From Iocasia fonsfrigidae (lineage in GTDB: Bacteria; Bacillota; Halanaerobiia; Halanaerobiales; DTU029), in the NCBI RefSeq assembly GCF_017751145.1, contig NZ_CP046640.1:3824137-3888136 (forward strand): a DNA stretch of 64,000 nt. The letters run 5' to 3'. The translations under genes and the position numbers were made by a program. Under the pieces are notes generated by a model. The model did not search any database. It saw only the letters and a program-made list of their open reading frames with translations, and was not told the origin of the DNA. Below are positions 1 to 8,487 of this stretch, one piece after another. The stretch's first letter is position 1; every line of letters starts with the position of its first letter.

Positions 1-686
1 CTAACCTTTGACTTTTTCCTGGCCCTCTCAATACTAAAATGTAGATGATTAATCAAGCGAATATAACTTAACTCTCCAACCTGCAAAGATATCTCTAACT
101 CTTTTTCTATAGTATTTACAAGTTCATTTATAAGAGAGATATCTCTTAGTGTATTTTTCACATCACTATTTTCCCGGGCAGCATAAAGGTGCATCGTAAT
201 AAATCCAATTTCAGCCTCAGGTAGATTTATATCCAATCGTTTACTAATTATCTCTACAGCCTTTATGGCTACTTTGTACTCTTCATTGTATAAAACTTTT
301 ATTTCTTCCAAAAAGGGGTTATCAATCAGCATTCCCTCAGAAAGTCTTTCTACTGCAAAGCTGATGTGGTCAGTAAGGGCAATATGAATATGCTGGTTAA
401 GTCTACCTAGTTCTTTTTCTGCAAGTGAGATAATCTCTTCACAGAGACCTATTATCTCTCCATCCAGGTCATTGAGCAGATTAAAGTACTGTTTTTTGAA
501 TTTTTCATCATAGGTTACAAACGATTTCTCTATTTTAGATGGTTCCAATTCTAATAATTGACCTCTCTTTTTCCCAAAACCAATTCCCTTACCGAGCAGG
601 ACTTCTTCTTCACCGTTTTTTCTCTTAATAAGAATCACATTATTATTAAACACCTTTTTAACTCTACAGCTTACCTTGTCTGACAT
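1..686 (-). CDS. BglG/GlcT-family transcription antiterminator (3' end outside window)
   Basis: RNA-binding antiterminator with PTS regulation domains. The first ~55 residues read as a CAT RNA-binding domain (begins MSDKVSCRVKKVFNNNVILI, then GKGIGFGKK). PRD1 follows, with LTDHISFAVER and FITMHLYAA around its conserved histidines, then the start of PRD2 with INHLHFSIER. The gene runs off the left edge, so the rest of PRD2 is missing. ATG at 686 is preceded by its own leader with a RAT and terminator, which suggests autoregulation. A matching RAT lies before nagE, so the likely job is control of GlcNAc PTS expression according to PTS phosphorylation state. The family is clear. Whether it is best called glcT, licT or a nag-specific variant cannot be settled here. 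Confidence 0.9.
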   Translation of the reverse strand, partial: MSDKVSCRVKKVFNNNVILIKRKNGEEEVLLGKGIGFGKKRGQLLELEPSKIEKSFVTYDEKFKKQYFNLLNDLDGEIIGLCEEIISLAEKELGRLNQHIHIALTDHISFAVERLSEGMLIDNPFLEEIKVLYNEEYKVAIKAVEIISKRLDINLPEAEIGFITMHLYAARENSDVKNTLRDISLINELVNTIEKELEISLQVGELSYIRLINHLHFSIERARKKSKV

Positions 687-710
687 CTGCTACCCCCTTG
701 AGTTAAAATA

Positions 711-757
711 ATTAAAAAACCAGGAAAAGAGAGATAACTCCCCCCTCTTCCTGGTTT
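711..757 (-). terminator. Leader terminator of the antiterminator gene
   Basis: Minus-strand hairpin: AACCAGGAAGAG pairs with CTCTTTTCCTGGTT and is followed by a run of six or more T. It lies between the promoter and the ATG at 686, so it is an attenuator rather than an end-of-gene terminator. Its 5' arm overlaps the RAT at 753-781. Confidence 0.82.
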
Positions 758-781
758 ATGCCTGCTAATCAGTAACACACC
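753..781 (-). promoter_or_regulatory. RAT: antiterminator-binding RNA site
   Basis: The minus-strand sequence begins GGTGTGTTACTG and ends CAGGCATAAACC around a short loop, matching the pattern of BglG/SacY/GlcT ribonucleic antiterminators. It overlaps the 5' arm of the leader terminator, so the RAT fold and the terminator are mutually exclusive. A near twin lies before nagE at 6177-6207. Confidence 0.82.
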
Positions 782-823
782 ATTTAATAGTCTGTATTAT
801 AATGTATATAATGTATTATTTTT

Positions 824-852
824 ATAATATATTATTTTTTCCAAATTGTCAA
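824..852 (-). promoter_or_regulatory. Promoter of the antiterminator gene
   Basis: Minus-strand TTGACA (847-852) and TATTAT (824-829) with a 17-base spacer. A second TATAAT-like box lies closer to the RAT. The IS insertion ends at 868 and its target duplication ends at 867, so the promoter is intact and the IS is just upstream of the -35 box. Confidence 0.65.
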
Positions 853-867
853 TGATTATTCCAAATA

Positions 868-2360
868 AATGAGTTTCCCCATTTTTAAAAATAGCAAAAA
901 CTAACCTTTACTGTCATAGTGGTAAAGAAAGTTGTAAATTGTTTTGTGATCGCTGTTTTTGGTAATAACTTTTTAAAAACGAATTTATTCCAGTGTATGA
1001 TTTCTCTAAAATAGCTTTAAAACCATCTGCTATTGCATAATAATCAAAATCCGGGAGATTAAATATTCTATCAGAAACCTTCTTTACAATTATCTTGAGT
1101 TCGGTCTGTTTTTTCTTGTTTGAAAATAGAGCTAAAAATCCTATTGCTATTGATAAAATTAAATCTAAATTTCTTATTCTTTTTAAAGATCTTACTCTAA
1201 AATTTTCAAAGTCAAACTTCTGTTTTTTGAATCTAAAATATTCTTCTATTCTCCATCTTTTAATATATGCTTTTAAAATGGTAAGAGTAAGTTTTTTAGC
1301 CTTTGGCCTTAAATTTGTAATTAACATCATTGGATTATTTCCAAGGCCTCTAACGATTACAAGAGTTAACTTTTTATCTTTTAAAGCTGGTAATTTAATT
1401 GGAGCATAACTAAATTTTAATTTTCTTTCTTTGTTATCCTGGTTGGTATAGCAATAGACATATTTACCTTTGTATAGATCAGCTATTTTCTTAATATTTA
1501 TGCTTCTGCCTTTATAAATAAGATTGCGGTTACTTTTAGCCCTAATTACAAAATCTTTATTGCTATCAGTAAAATATTTATAATAAAGATTGGCATCATA
1601 GCCTCTATCAAGGGCATAAATACCTTTTTTTCCAAAATGCTTTTCAATAAAATTAAGACCTTTTAATGCTTCAATATTTCTACTTTTAAAACCAGATTCT
1701 AAACTTGAGTAGATATGAGAGTATACTTCTATAGGCAGTTCTTTATTATCAGTTAGAGCAGCTATTTCAAAAGTATCATAACCTTTTTCAGTTTCACATT
1801 TGCTACCATCTCTAACTCTATCAAGAGCCTCCAGTTCTTTACTATAGGGTTTTACTATATCTGATTTGTCACAGCAGAAAACAGTATTATCATCAATATG
1901 TGGTTTAATCTTATTTAGATAATCAGTAATTAGTTCTTCTTGTTGATTAAAATTTTCAAGGTTTCTGGATAAACGTTCAACAGTTTTTTTGAAAAGGATA
2001 TCTTCTTTAAGAGAACGAGCAATATTACTTAAAAGTACTGATTGACCTTTTAGTAAACCATAAATCATTTGAGTAATAAATTTAGTTTTAGGTTTTGATA
2101 GGTTTTTAGAAATACTTTTAGAAAAATTGCTTACTTTTCGTTTCAATTGGTAAATAAATTTGGTATAATTACTCATAGGTGGAACAACTCCTTTTGGTTT
2201 TTGTGTCCAAACAAATTATACCAAATTCAGGAGCTTGTTTCACCTTTTTTGCGTAATCTGTGGATAACTATTTTTAAACCATTCTCAACATGAATTATCC
2301 ACAATTTTGCCTGTTGATAACTTTTTCTTTATATACACTGAAAAAATGGGGAAACTCCTG
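868..2360 (-). mobile_element. IS4-family insertion sequence, copy A
   Basis: About 1493 bp with terminal inverted repeats built on GAGTTTCCCCATTTTT. Element ends (AATGAG... and ...CTCCTG on the plus strand) were set by comparing the three copies. The flanks carry TTATTCCAAATA on both sides (856-867 and 2361-2372), a 12 bp target duplication typical of IS4/IS231-type elements. It carries one transposase. It lies between nagB and the antiterminator gene and separates them. Confidence 0.93.
914..2176 (-). CDS. IS4-family DDE transposase (copy A)
   Basis: 420-residue DDE transposase. Visible catalytic context: first Asp in FCCDKSDIVKP, second Asp in IYALDRGYD, and the glutamate with the IS4 Y-R-E-K signature in WRIEEYFRFKKQKF. 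Nearly identical to the copies at 12177 and 45324. This copy has Cys instead of Gly in the segment SKCETEKG, a single change of unknown effect. Start ATG at 2176 follows a GGAGTTGTTCCACCT-type leader. The ORF is intact, so transposition competence is plausible. Confidence 0.95.
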   Translation of the reverse strand: MSNYTKFIYQLKRKVSNFSKSISKNLSKPKTKFITQMIYGLLKGQSVLLSNIARSLKEDILFKKTVERLSRNLENFNQQEELITDYLNKIKPHIDDNTVFCCDKSDIVKPYSKELEALDRVRDGSKCETEKGYDTFEIAALTDNKELPIEVYSHIYSSLESGFKSRNIEALKGLNFIEKHFGKKGIYALDRGYDANLYYKYFTDSNKDFVIRAKSNRNLIYKGRSINIKKIADLYKGKYVYCYTNQDNKERKLKFSYAPIKLPALKDKKLTLVIVRGLGNNPMMLITNLRPKAKKLTLTILKAYIKRWRIEEYFRFKKQKFDFENFRVRSLKRIRNLDLILSIAIGFLALFSNKKKQTELKIIVKKVSDRIFNLPDFDYYAIADGFKAILEKSYTGINSFLKSYYQKQRSQNNLQLSLPL

Positions 2361-2388
2361 TTATTCCAAATATACTAGCCTAGTGTAG

Positions 2389-3114
2389 CTATAATAAATT
2401 AGCAGCTTCTTCATCTATAATCAGGGTTACTTCTGGATGGGTCTGCAGTAATGATGAAGGAACTCTGGTATCAACATAACCATTAACTGTCTTTTTTATT
2501 GCCTCTGCTTTATTTCTGCCGCTGGCTAACAAAATAATCCTTTCGGCTTTTAGTATCGTAGCCATTCCCACCGAAACTGCCTTACGGGGGACTTCCTCTG
2601 GAGAGTCAAAAAAACGGCTGTTGGACTTAATAGTTTCTTCAGTAAGTTTAACCAGCTTAGTGGTAACATTTAGCCTATCACCTGGTTCATTAAACCCAAT
2701 ATGTCCATTTGAACCTATCCCCAGAACCTGTAAGTCGATTCCTCCTGCCCGCTGGATTTTTTCTTCATAATACTTACATTCGGTTTCCATATTTTCTACC
2801 ATGCCACGTGGTATATTAGTATTTTCGGAGTAAAGATTAACATGCTTAAAAAGATTTTGCTGCATGTAATAGTGATAGCTTTCTTTGTTATCGGGGGTGA
2901 GTTTATAATACTCATCAAGGTTAAATGTTATCACCTCAGAAAAATCTATTTCCCCCCTGTGATACATCTGAACTAACTCCTGATACATTCCTTCCGGAGT
3001 ACTCCCGGTAGCTAAGCCTAATACACTATCGGGTTTTAAATTAACCTGACTTGCCACTAATAAGGCTGCTTTACGGCTCATTGTCTGATAATCTTTTTCT
3101 ATTATTACTCTCAT
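2389..3114 (-). CDS. nagB: Glucosamine-6-phosphate deaminase
   Basis: Converts glucosamine-6-phosphate to fructose-6-phosphate and ammonia, the last step linking GlcNAc catabolism to glycolysis; cytosolic. At 241 residues it has the usual short Gram-positive NagB length. Visible motifs: LGLATGSTPEGMY near the N terminus, FNLDEYY, and the active-site stretch LGIGSNGHIGFNEPGD. The start overlaps the nagA stop by one base (TAATG), so the two are translationally coupled. A ribosome site GAGGTGA lies in the end of nagA. No clear terminator is visible before the IS, which begins 28 bp downstream and may have displaced it. Confidence 0.95.
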   Translation of the reverse strand: MRVIIEKDYQTMSRKAALLVASQVNLKPDSVLGLATGSTPEGMYQELVQMYHRGEIDFSEVITFNLDEYYKLTPDNKESYHYYMQQNLFKHVNLYSENTNIPRGMVENMETECKYYEEKIQRAGGIDLQVLGIGSNGHIGFNEPGDRLNVTTKLVKLTEETIKSNSRFFDSPEEVPRKAVSVGMATILKAERIILLASGRNKAEAIKKTVNGYVDTRVPSSLLQTHPEVTLIIDEEAANLL

Positions 3115-4256
3115 TAATCTGTCACCTCTTCTCCATCTTTAAATACTTTTTTTACATTTAAATCTTTATCTAACAGAACTAAATCTGCCTGATATCCCGG
3201 CAATAATTTACCAAGTTTATTATCTATTTTCAACATCCTGGCTGGATTAGCTGTAACCAGGGAGATAATCTGCGGCAACGTAAGTATCTTTAAGAAATTA
3301 ATGTTTTTGACTGCTTGTTCTAATGTTAAAACACTCCCGGCCAATGCCCCTGATGCCAGACGGGCAGCACCATCTTTTACAGTTACTTCTTGACCACCAA
3401 GTTGATAAACCCCATCTCCTCTCGAACCTGCTTCCATCTGGTCTGTTACCAGGATTAGCTTATCCAATTCCTTAATCTTGAAGACTATTTCTAAAACAAC
3501 AGGTTTAATATGTATAAAATCAGCTATTAGCTCACAACTCAAATCACTATTAAAAACTGCTCCCACTACCCCAGGTTCACGATGGTGAAGACCGCACATG
3601 CCATTAAAAAGATGGGTAGCATGTGATAATCCCCAGTCTCTTGCCTTGATAACCTGTTCATAACTAGCGCCAGAATGACCTACAGATACAATTACATCAT
3701 TATCTACCAGGTACTTGATTAGGTCTTCTGCCCCTACCAGTTCAGGGGCAATAGTTATTATTTTAGTAATATCTATATATTCTTTGATTAATGACAGGTC
3801 AGGTGATACAATATGGCTCTCTTCCTGAGCACCTTTATAATCTTTATTGAGAAAGGGACCTTCGATATGTGTTCCTAGAACCCTAGCCCCTTTAGTCCCT
3901 TTCTCCATGACATCTCTTATGTTTCTCAAGGCATTTTTGATATCAGCATAGGGCATAGACATAGTTGTAGGTAAAAAGGAAGTAACACCAGATTTAATCA
4001 CAGCCTTACTTATCTCGTTAACTGCCTGATAACTCCCTTCCATGGTATCAAAACCATTAGCACCATGGATATGAATATCAATAAAACCAGGACTTAGGTA
4101 ATTCCCCTCCCCATCAATAATTTCTAACTCCTCATTATAAGAATCCTGTTCACTTATTTCCTGGTCGAGTATTTTAAGTATTTTCTCGTTAAAAAGAATG
4201 CCTCCTTCTTTAACCCTATTGTGATTAATAATTTTTATGTTTTTAATCAGTTTCAT
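3114..4256 (-). CDS. nagA: N-acetylglucosamine-6-phosphate deacetylase
   Basis: Amidohydrolase that removes acetate from GlcNAc-6-phosphate made by the PTS. 380 residues, normal for the family. Metal-site HIHGANGFDTMEG near residue 60, HIEGPF near 130, VGHSGAS near 190, THLFNGM near 215 and the catalytic aspartate in LVTDQMEAGSRGDG near 275 are all present. The start is ATG at 4256 behind AGGTGAG. It is transcribed with nagB. A probable promoter at 4503-4530 and a hairpin after nagE suggest that nagAB can be transcribed separately from nagE. Confidence 0.95.
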   Translation of the reverse strand: MKLIKNIKIINHNRVKEGGILFNEKILKILDQEISEQDSYNEELEIIDGEGNYLSPGFIDIHIHGANGFDTMEGSYQAVNEISKAVIKSGVTSFLPTTMSMPYADIKNALRNIRDVMEKGTKGARVLGTHIEGPFLNKDYKGAQEESHIVSPDLSLIKEYIDITKIITIAPELVGAEDLIKYLVDNDVIVSVGHSGASYEQVIKARDWGLSHATHLFNGMCGLHHREPGVVGAVFNSDLSCELIADFIHIKPVVLEIVFKIKELDKLILVTDQMEAGSRGDGVYQLGGQEVTVKDGAARLASGALAGSVLTLEQAVKNINFLKILTLPQIISLVTANPARMLKIDNKLGKLLPGYQADLVLLDKDLNVKKVFKDGEEVTD

Positions 4257-4571
4257 TTAACTCACCTATCTTTTCTTATTACTTCAGTTAAATAATCCTT
4301 TTTTTCCTTACTTGAACCCAGTTCCAGTACCTTCTCTGCTATTAGTAAGGCATCTTTTCTTGCCCATTTACTAATCTACTCCTTAACACATAAAATAGAA
4401 ATCGTACCCCTACTAAGCTTATCTATCATCACCTCTTTGTTTATTTTTTAAGATCATCTCCTTAAGAAAAGTAGAAGTAGAGATACAAATATAATATATA
4501 ATATTATACCATAAATTGAGTTTCAATTAATATTTATCTTGATAGTACCATTTGTTTATAGGTATGGCAAA
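4257..4571 (-). other. nagE-nagA spacer with a possible gene relic
   Basis: This 350-base gap holds no intact gene. Immediately before nagA on the minus strand is a protein-like reading segment containing KDALLIAEKVLELG and EKKDYLTEVIRKDR, ending at a stop at 4262-4264. It is closed upstream by a TAG near 4378. It looks like the last ~35 codons of a lost gene, but I cannot name the family. The rest is AT-rich and includes the promoter listed separately. Confidence 0.3.
4503..4530 (-). promoter_or_regulatory. Possible nagAB promoter
   Basis: Minus-strand TATAAT at 4503-4508 with TTAATT at 4525-4530 and a 16-base spacer. The -10 box is perfect and the -35 box is weak. Position just after the nagE hairpin fits separate initiation for nagAB. 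Confidence 0.4.
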
Positions 4572-4599
4572 TACCAAGGGAGAAAAAACTCCCTTGGTT
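4572..4599 (-). terminator. Hairpin after nagE
   Basis: Perfect 11-base stem (ACCAAGGGAG with CTCCCTTGGT) around a T6 loop, directly after the nagE stop. The following T tract is short (ATTTGCC), so it may be leaky or act as an mRNA stabiliser between nagE and nagAB. Confidence 0.6.
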
Positions 4600-4607
4600 A
4601 ATCTTAA

Positions 4608-6035
4608 TTATTCGAGTGCCTTATTAATCTCATCTGCAATTAATTCAGCCTGAGTTCCAACTACTACCTGAGCATTGGTCTTATTGGCTTTTAACACCCC
4701 GGTAACCCCTATACTCTTTAATTTTGCTTCATCGATCTTATCAGTATCATTAACTTCCAGACGCAAACGGGTAATACAGGAATCAAGTTTATTTATATTT
4801 TCAACACCACCAAGGTATTCAATAAATTTCTTTATTTTTTCATCGACCCCTCCGGCTGACACTGTCTTATTCTTACTACTTCCTTTTTTCTGTGATTCTG
4901 GTAGTATATCAAAAGCCCCAACAGTATCTGCATCAAGGCGTCCAGGTGTAGCTATATTAAATTTCTCAATAGCAAATTCAAATACTATATAGTAAAGAAT
5001 AAAGGCTCCTATACCCAGTAGTATGAGCAATAATGGTCTTTCTGCCAGGTTAAAATTTACCACATAGTCAATCAGCCCTGCTGAAAAGCCAAAGCCGTGT
5101 CTAATCCCAAGCAAATAGGCAACTATAAGGAAACCGCCACTCAGAATTGCGTGGATGAGGTATAGTAATGGTGCCAGAAACATAAAACTAAATTCGATTG
5201 GTTCTGTTATTCCTGTCAAGAAAGAGGTAAGGGCAACACTAATAAATATACCAGAAACAGCCTTTCTATATTTTGGTTTAGCAGCCCGGTACATGGCCAG
5301 GGCAGCAGCGGGCAGCCCAAACATCATTATCGGGAAAAAGCCAGCCATAAAGATACCTGCACTGGGATCTCCGGCAAAAAAGCGGTGGAGGTCACCAGTT
5401 ACTACTTCTCCAGCTGCTGTAGTAAATTCACCAAAGACAAACCAGACCAGGGTATTTAGAACATGATGTAGTCCCACAGGAATAAGAAGCCGGTTTAAAA
5501 ATCCATATACTCCAACACCTATTGCCCCTGCATCTATAGCCCACTGTCCAGCTGCATTAATTACATTTTGAATTGGAGGCCAGATATAGCCAAATAGATA
5601 GGCCAGTACGATACAGGCTGCCCCGGTTACAATCGGCACAAACCTTCTTCCTCCAAAGAAACCCAGGTAATCAGGAAGTTTTATATCATGATAGCGGTTA
5701 TAAAGAGCCCCTGCTACTAAGCCGCCAATAATACCAGCCAGTACCCCCATATTTATATCCGGGTTTATAGCCTGAGTAGCATTTGTTATAATTAGATATC
5801 CAACAGCACCTGCCAGACCAGCGGCACCTGATTTGTCAAAAGCAATTCCCACGGCAACACCTATCGCAAATAATAACGCTAAATTATCAAAAATAGCACT
5901 ACCAGCAGCAGCCAGGAAAGGAAAGTTAAAGGGGTCAACCCCAAAACGGAGCATAAGGGCAGCCACAGGCAGAACAGCAATGGGAAGCATTAAGGCCTTA
6001 CCAATACGTTGTAATTGTGAAAATCCTTTCTTCAT
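4608..6035 (-). CDS. nagE: PTS N-acetylglucosamine-type transporter, EIIC-EIIB
   Basis: Membrane PTS permease that imports and phosphorylates GlcNAc (or a related hexose). 475 residues: about ten hydrophobic segments forming EIIC (residues 1-370, with GITEPIEFSFMFLAPLLY near 280), a linker, and a C-terminal EIIB domain with the phosphocysteine in KLDSCITRLRLEV near residue 420. There is no fused EIIA, so it must borrow one, for example a glucose-type Crr protein. ATG at 6035 follows AAAGGAGG. The long leader carries a RAT and terminator, so expression depends on an antiterminator, probably the one at 1-686. The GlcNAc assignment leans on the adjacent nagA and nagB. Confidence 0.9.
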   Translation of the reverse strand: MKKGFSQLQRIGKALMLPIAVLPVAALMLRFGVDPFNFPFLAAAGSAIFDNLALLFAIGVAVGIAFDKSGAAGLAGAVGYLIITNATQAINPDINMGVLAGIIGGLVAGALYNRYHDIKLPDYLGFFGGRRFVPIVTGAACIVLAYLFGYIWPPIQNVINAAGQWAIDAGAIGVGVYGFLNRLLIPVGLHHVLNTLVWFVFGEFTTAAGEVVTGDLHRFFAGDPSAGIFMAGFFPIMMFGLPAAALAMYRAAKPKYRKAVSGIFISVALTSFLTGITEPIEFSFMFLAPLLYLIHAILSGGFLIVAYLLGIRHGFGFSAGLIDYVVNFNLAERPLLLILLGIGAFILYYIVFEFAIEKFNIATPGRLDADTVGAFDILPESQKKGSSKNKTVSAGGVDEKIKKFIEYLGGVENINKLDSCITRLRLEVNDTDKIDEAKLKSIGVTGVLKANKTNAQVVVGTQAELIADEINKALE

Positions 6036-6132
6036 AATTTAACATCCTCCTTTAAATCATAATAGTGATTAAAACGACAAAGCAAATTATATTTACTGAC
6101 TACCACCCCCTTTAATCAATTCTACCAACATT

Positions 6133-6187
6133 AATAATAAAAAGGCATAAACCTCTCCACAAAAAATCTGGGTAAGACTTATGCCTG
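6133..6187 (-). terminator. nagE leader terminator (attenuator)
   Basis: Minus-strand hairpin in which AGGCATAAGTC pairs with GTTTATGCCT, followed by TTTTTATTATT. It lies about 100 bases upstream of the nagE ATG. The 5' arm is shared with the RAT, the usual arrangement for PTS antitermination. Confidence 0.8.
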
Positions 6188-6207
6188 AATTATCTCAGTA
6201 ACACACC
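6177..6207 (-). promoter_or_regulatory. RAT upstream of nagE
   Basis: Minus-strand GGTGTGTTACTGAG...TCAGGCATAAG shares GGTGTGTTACTGA and CAGGCATAA with the RAT at 753-781 and overlaps the attenuator at 6133-6187. Shared sequence implies that one antiterminator serves both leaders. Confidence 0.82.
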
Positions 6208-6304
6208 TTTTAATATGCTATTATGGTAATTGTTTTAATTTTCTTAATAGTTATTATATTACACAGAAATATTCTTGTCAATAAAATTCTAATATTAGAC
6301 AATA

Positions 6305-7555
6305 TTATATTATTGGCCTCCATTCCTCCAATTGAATAACCTTCTTATTTTTTCTTGCTTCCTCAGCAGCAAAAGCTATTAAATGGCTTTCCAGCGAAAC
6401 ATCTAAAGATGTCGCCCAGTTATTACCTTTATTATTTTTTAATATATCGACATACTGGTTCATAAGCCCGGTATCACCACCACTATGTCCACCCCGTCCT
6501 TCTTTAACACTTATTTTATAAACATCTTTTCCAAACTTAAATACCTGAATAGTTCCATGTTCAAGATCACCTCTGATTTCCCCCTGTGACCCAAATAGTT
6601 TTATCGTTCTATTAATCTCCTGAGAAAATGCTGTTAGGGTAAAATTCACCTCAGTATTATCCTCCTGGGTCATATTCACCCGCTGTACCTCAGGTACATT
6701 ATTATCACATTTCCAGACACACTTGCCATAGGGACCTTCTTGTAAGGCCTTAAACCTACCTTCATAGGAAAAGTCAGTGGTAATTACTGAAACCGGCCAA
6801 CCAGTATTATCCCCTAAATAGATTTTGCGGGCAGAATAGGGGCAGTCATTTTCAATACCACAATCAAGACAACGGTCACCGGCACCTTCCGGTTGTTTTT
6901 CTTTCCGAAATACCTCCCGGGAGGCATGTGAAGATAAAAGCTTTGTTTTAGTTCCTAAAAGCCAATGTAAAATATCAAGGTCATGACAGCTCTTGGCTAA
7001 AATTATAGGGGCAGCAAGATCTGTATTCCGCCAGTTACCCCTGACATAACTGTGGGCAAAATGATAAAACCCTATATTTTCAACCAGATCGACAAGCCTG
7101 AGAGCACCAATCACCTTATCATCCAGCAATTCCTTTAATTTCTGAAAAAAATTAGTATACCTCAACACATGAGATACCAGTACTGTACTATTAGTCTCTT
7201 TATATTTGCGATAGATCTCATTTACTCCCTCTAATGTAGGGGCAATTGGTTTTTCCAGCAATAATTTATAGCCTTTGTCCATAGCCTGAATAGCTGGCTC
7301 GACATGCATGTGATCCAGAGTAGCAATTATTATTCCCTCAGCAAGCCTATCCCTGGATAATAATTCTTTCCAGTCAGCAAATTGTCTATCTTTATCTATA
7401 TTATGCTCTTTGGCAAAAAGTCTGCGTTTAGTCACATCTGGTTCAGCTACTGCGACAGCTTTAATATCACCAGGGTGTTCCTGTATATACCTCCCATAAG
7501 CCTCTCTTCCGCGATTACCAGCACCTAACACAGCAACAGTTGCAGGACCTGACAT
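6305..7555 (-). CDS. Gfo/Idh/MocA-family sugar dehydrogenase
   Basis: NAD(P)-dependent oxidoreductase acting on sugars, inositols or glycosides. 416 residues. N-terminal Rossmann fold with VAVLGAGNRGREAYG at residues 7-21, and the family lysine in LLEKPIAPT near 100. KSCHDLDILHWLLG near 190 supplies the usual catalytic aspartate/histidine region. A CLDCGIENDCPYSAR cysteine cluster near 235 recurs in some members of the family. Last gene of the sugar ABC operon, so it probably oxidises or epimerises the imported sugar. The substrate cannot be read from sequence. Confidence 0.87.
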   Translation of the reverse strand: MSGPATVAVLGAGNRGREAYGRYIQEHPGDIKAVAVAEPDVTKRRLFAKEHNIDKDRQFADWKELLSRDRLAEGIIIATLDHMHVEPAIQAMDKGYKLLLEKPIAPTLEGVNEIYRKYKETNSTVLVSHVLRYTNFFQKLKELLDDKVIGALRLVDLVENIGFYHFAHSYVRGNWRNTDLAAPIILAKSCHDLDILHWLLGTKTKLLSSHASREVFRKEKQPEGAGDRCLDCGIENDCPYSARKIYLGDNTGWPVSVITTDFSYEGRFKALQEGPYGKCVWKCDNNVPEVQRVNMTQEDNTEVNFTLTAFSQEINRTIKLFGSQGEIRGDLEHGTIQVFKFGKDVYKISVKEGRGGHSGGDTGLMNQYVDILKNNKGNNWATSLDVSLESHLIAFAAEEARKNKKVIQLEEWRPII

Positions 7556-7628
7556 TAATAATCACCTCTAATAAATTATTTTTTAATCTACCCATTTATT
7601 AAATAAAAGTTAAACAGATAACTAAATT

Positions 7629-8468
7629 CTACCCTTTAACGGCCCCAGCAGTTAATCCTTGCACCAGGAATCTCTGGACAAAGGAAAATAAAATAGCAAC
7701 AGGCAAAATAGAGATAACAGCAGCCGCCATCATTTCATGCCAGAGTACTACATTTTTCCCTACGAAATCACTCATAGCCAGGGTTATTGGCGACATACTG
7801 GCATCATTTATAAAGGTCAAAGAAAACATCAAATCATTCCACCCCATGATAAAGGCATAGATACCAGCTGTCGCAATTCCCGGCCCGGCAAGCGGGAGAA
7901 TTATTCTATATAGGGATTTAAATAATGAACAACCGTCTACCATAGCAGCTTCTTCCAGGCCACGGGGAATGTTTTCAAAATAACCAAGCAAAAGCCAGAT
8001 AACCATCGGTAACGCAAAAGCAGTTCTACCTACAATTACAGAGGTAAATGTATTAATTAATCCTAGATTTATTACTATTTTATACAAGGGAACTAACAAA
8101 ACTATGGGAGAAAACATCTGAGTAGCCAGTACAGAAAACAAAAATAGTTTCCTCCCTTTAAATTGGTAGCGGGACATAGCATAAGCAGCTGGCGTACCAA
8201 GGGTCAGAGACAATATACCTACAGAACCAGCTATTAAAATACTATTTAAAAATGGTTTATAAAACTGATACTCACCTACCCAGACTGTCCAATAATTGAC
8301 GAACTGTAAATCCTCAGAAATCCAGGTAGGAGGCCAGGTCAATACACTATCAAAGGTTTTAAATGAGGTCGAGATCATTACTGCAGTAGGAAATAGTAAC
8401 ATCACTAAAAAAAGTATCATTATAATATGGGTCAATGATATTTGTATAGATCTACCTTTGTTTTTCAT
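7629..8468 (-). CDS. Sugar ABC transporter permease (MalG-like)
   Basis: Inner-membrane permease of a carbohydrate ABC importer of the CUT1 type. 279 residues with six hydrophobic segments. The EAA loop that contacts the ATPase reads EAAMVDGCSLFKSLYRIILP near residue 190. Second permease of the pair and close to the MalF-like gene (19 bases). No ATPase gene is present in the operon, so a shared MsmK-type ATPase encoded elsewhere is likely. Confidence 0.92.
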   Translation of the reverse strand: MKNKGRSIQISLTHIIMILFLVMLLFPTAVMISTSFKTFDSVLTWPPTWISEDLQFVNYWTVWVGEYQFYKPFLNSILIAGSVGILSLTLGTPAAYAMSRYQFKGRKLFLFSVLATQMFSPIVLLVPLYKIVINLGLINTFTSVIVGRTAFALPMVIWLLLGYFENIPRGLEEAAMVDGCSLFKSLYRIILPLAGPGIATAGIYAFIMGWNDLMFSLTFINDASMSPITLAMSDFVGKNVVLWHEMMAAAVISILPVAILFSFVQRFLVQGLTAGAVKG

Positions 8469-8487
8469 TTGATCACCATCCTTTAAC

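Noticed and set aside
1095-1409. 104-residue ORF inside IS copy A on the opposite strand (same in copies B and C)
   Set aside because: Antisense shadow of the transposase; no ribosome site and no protein-like composition of its own.
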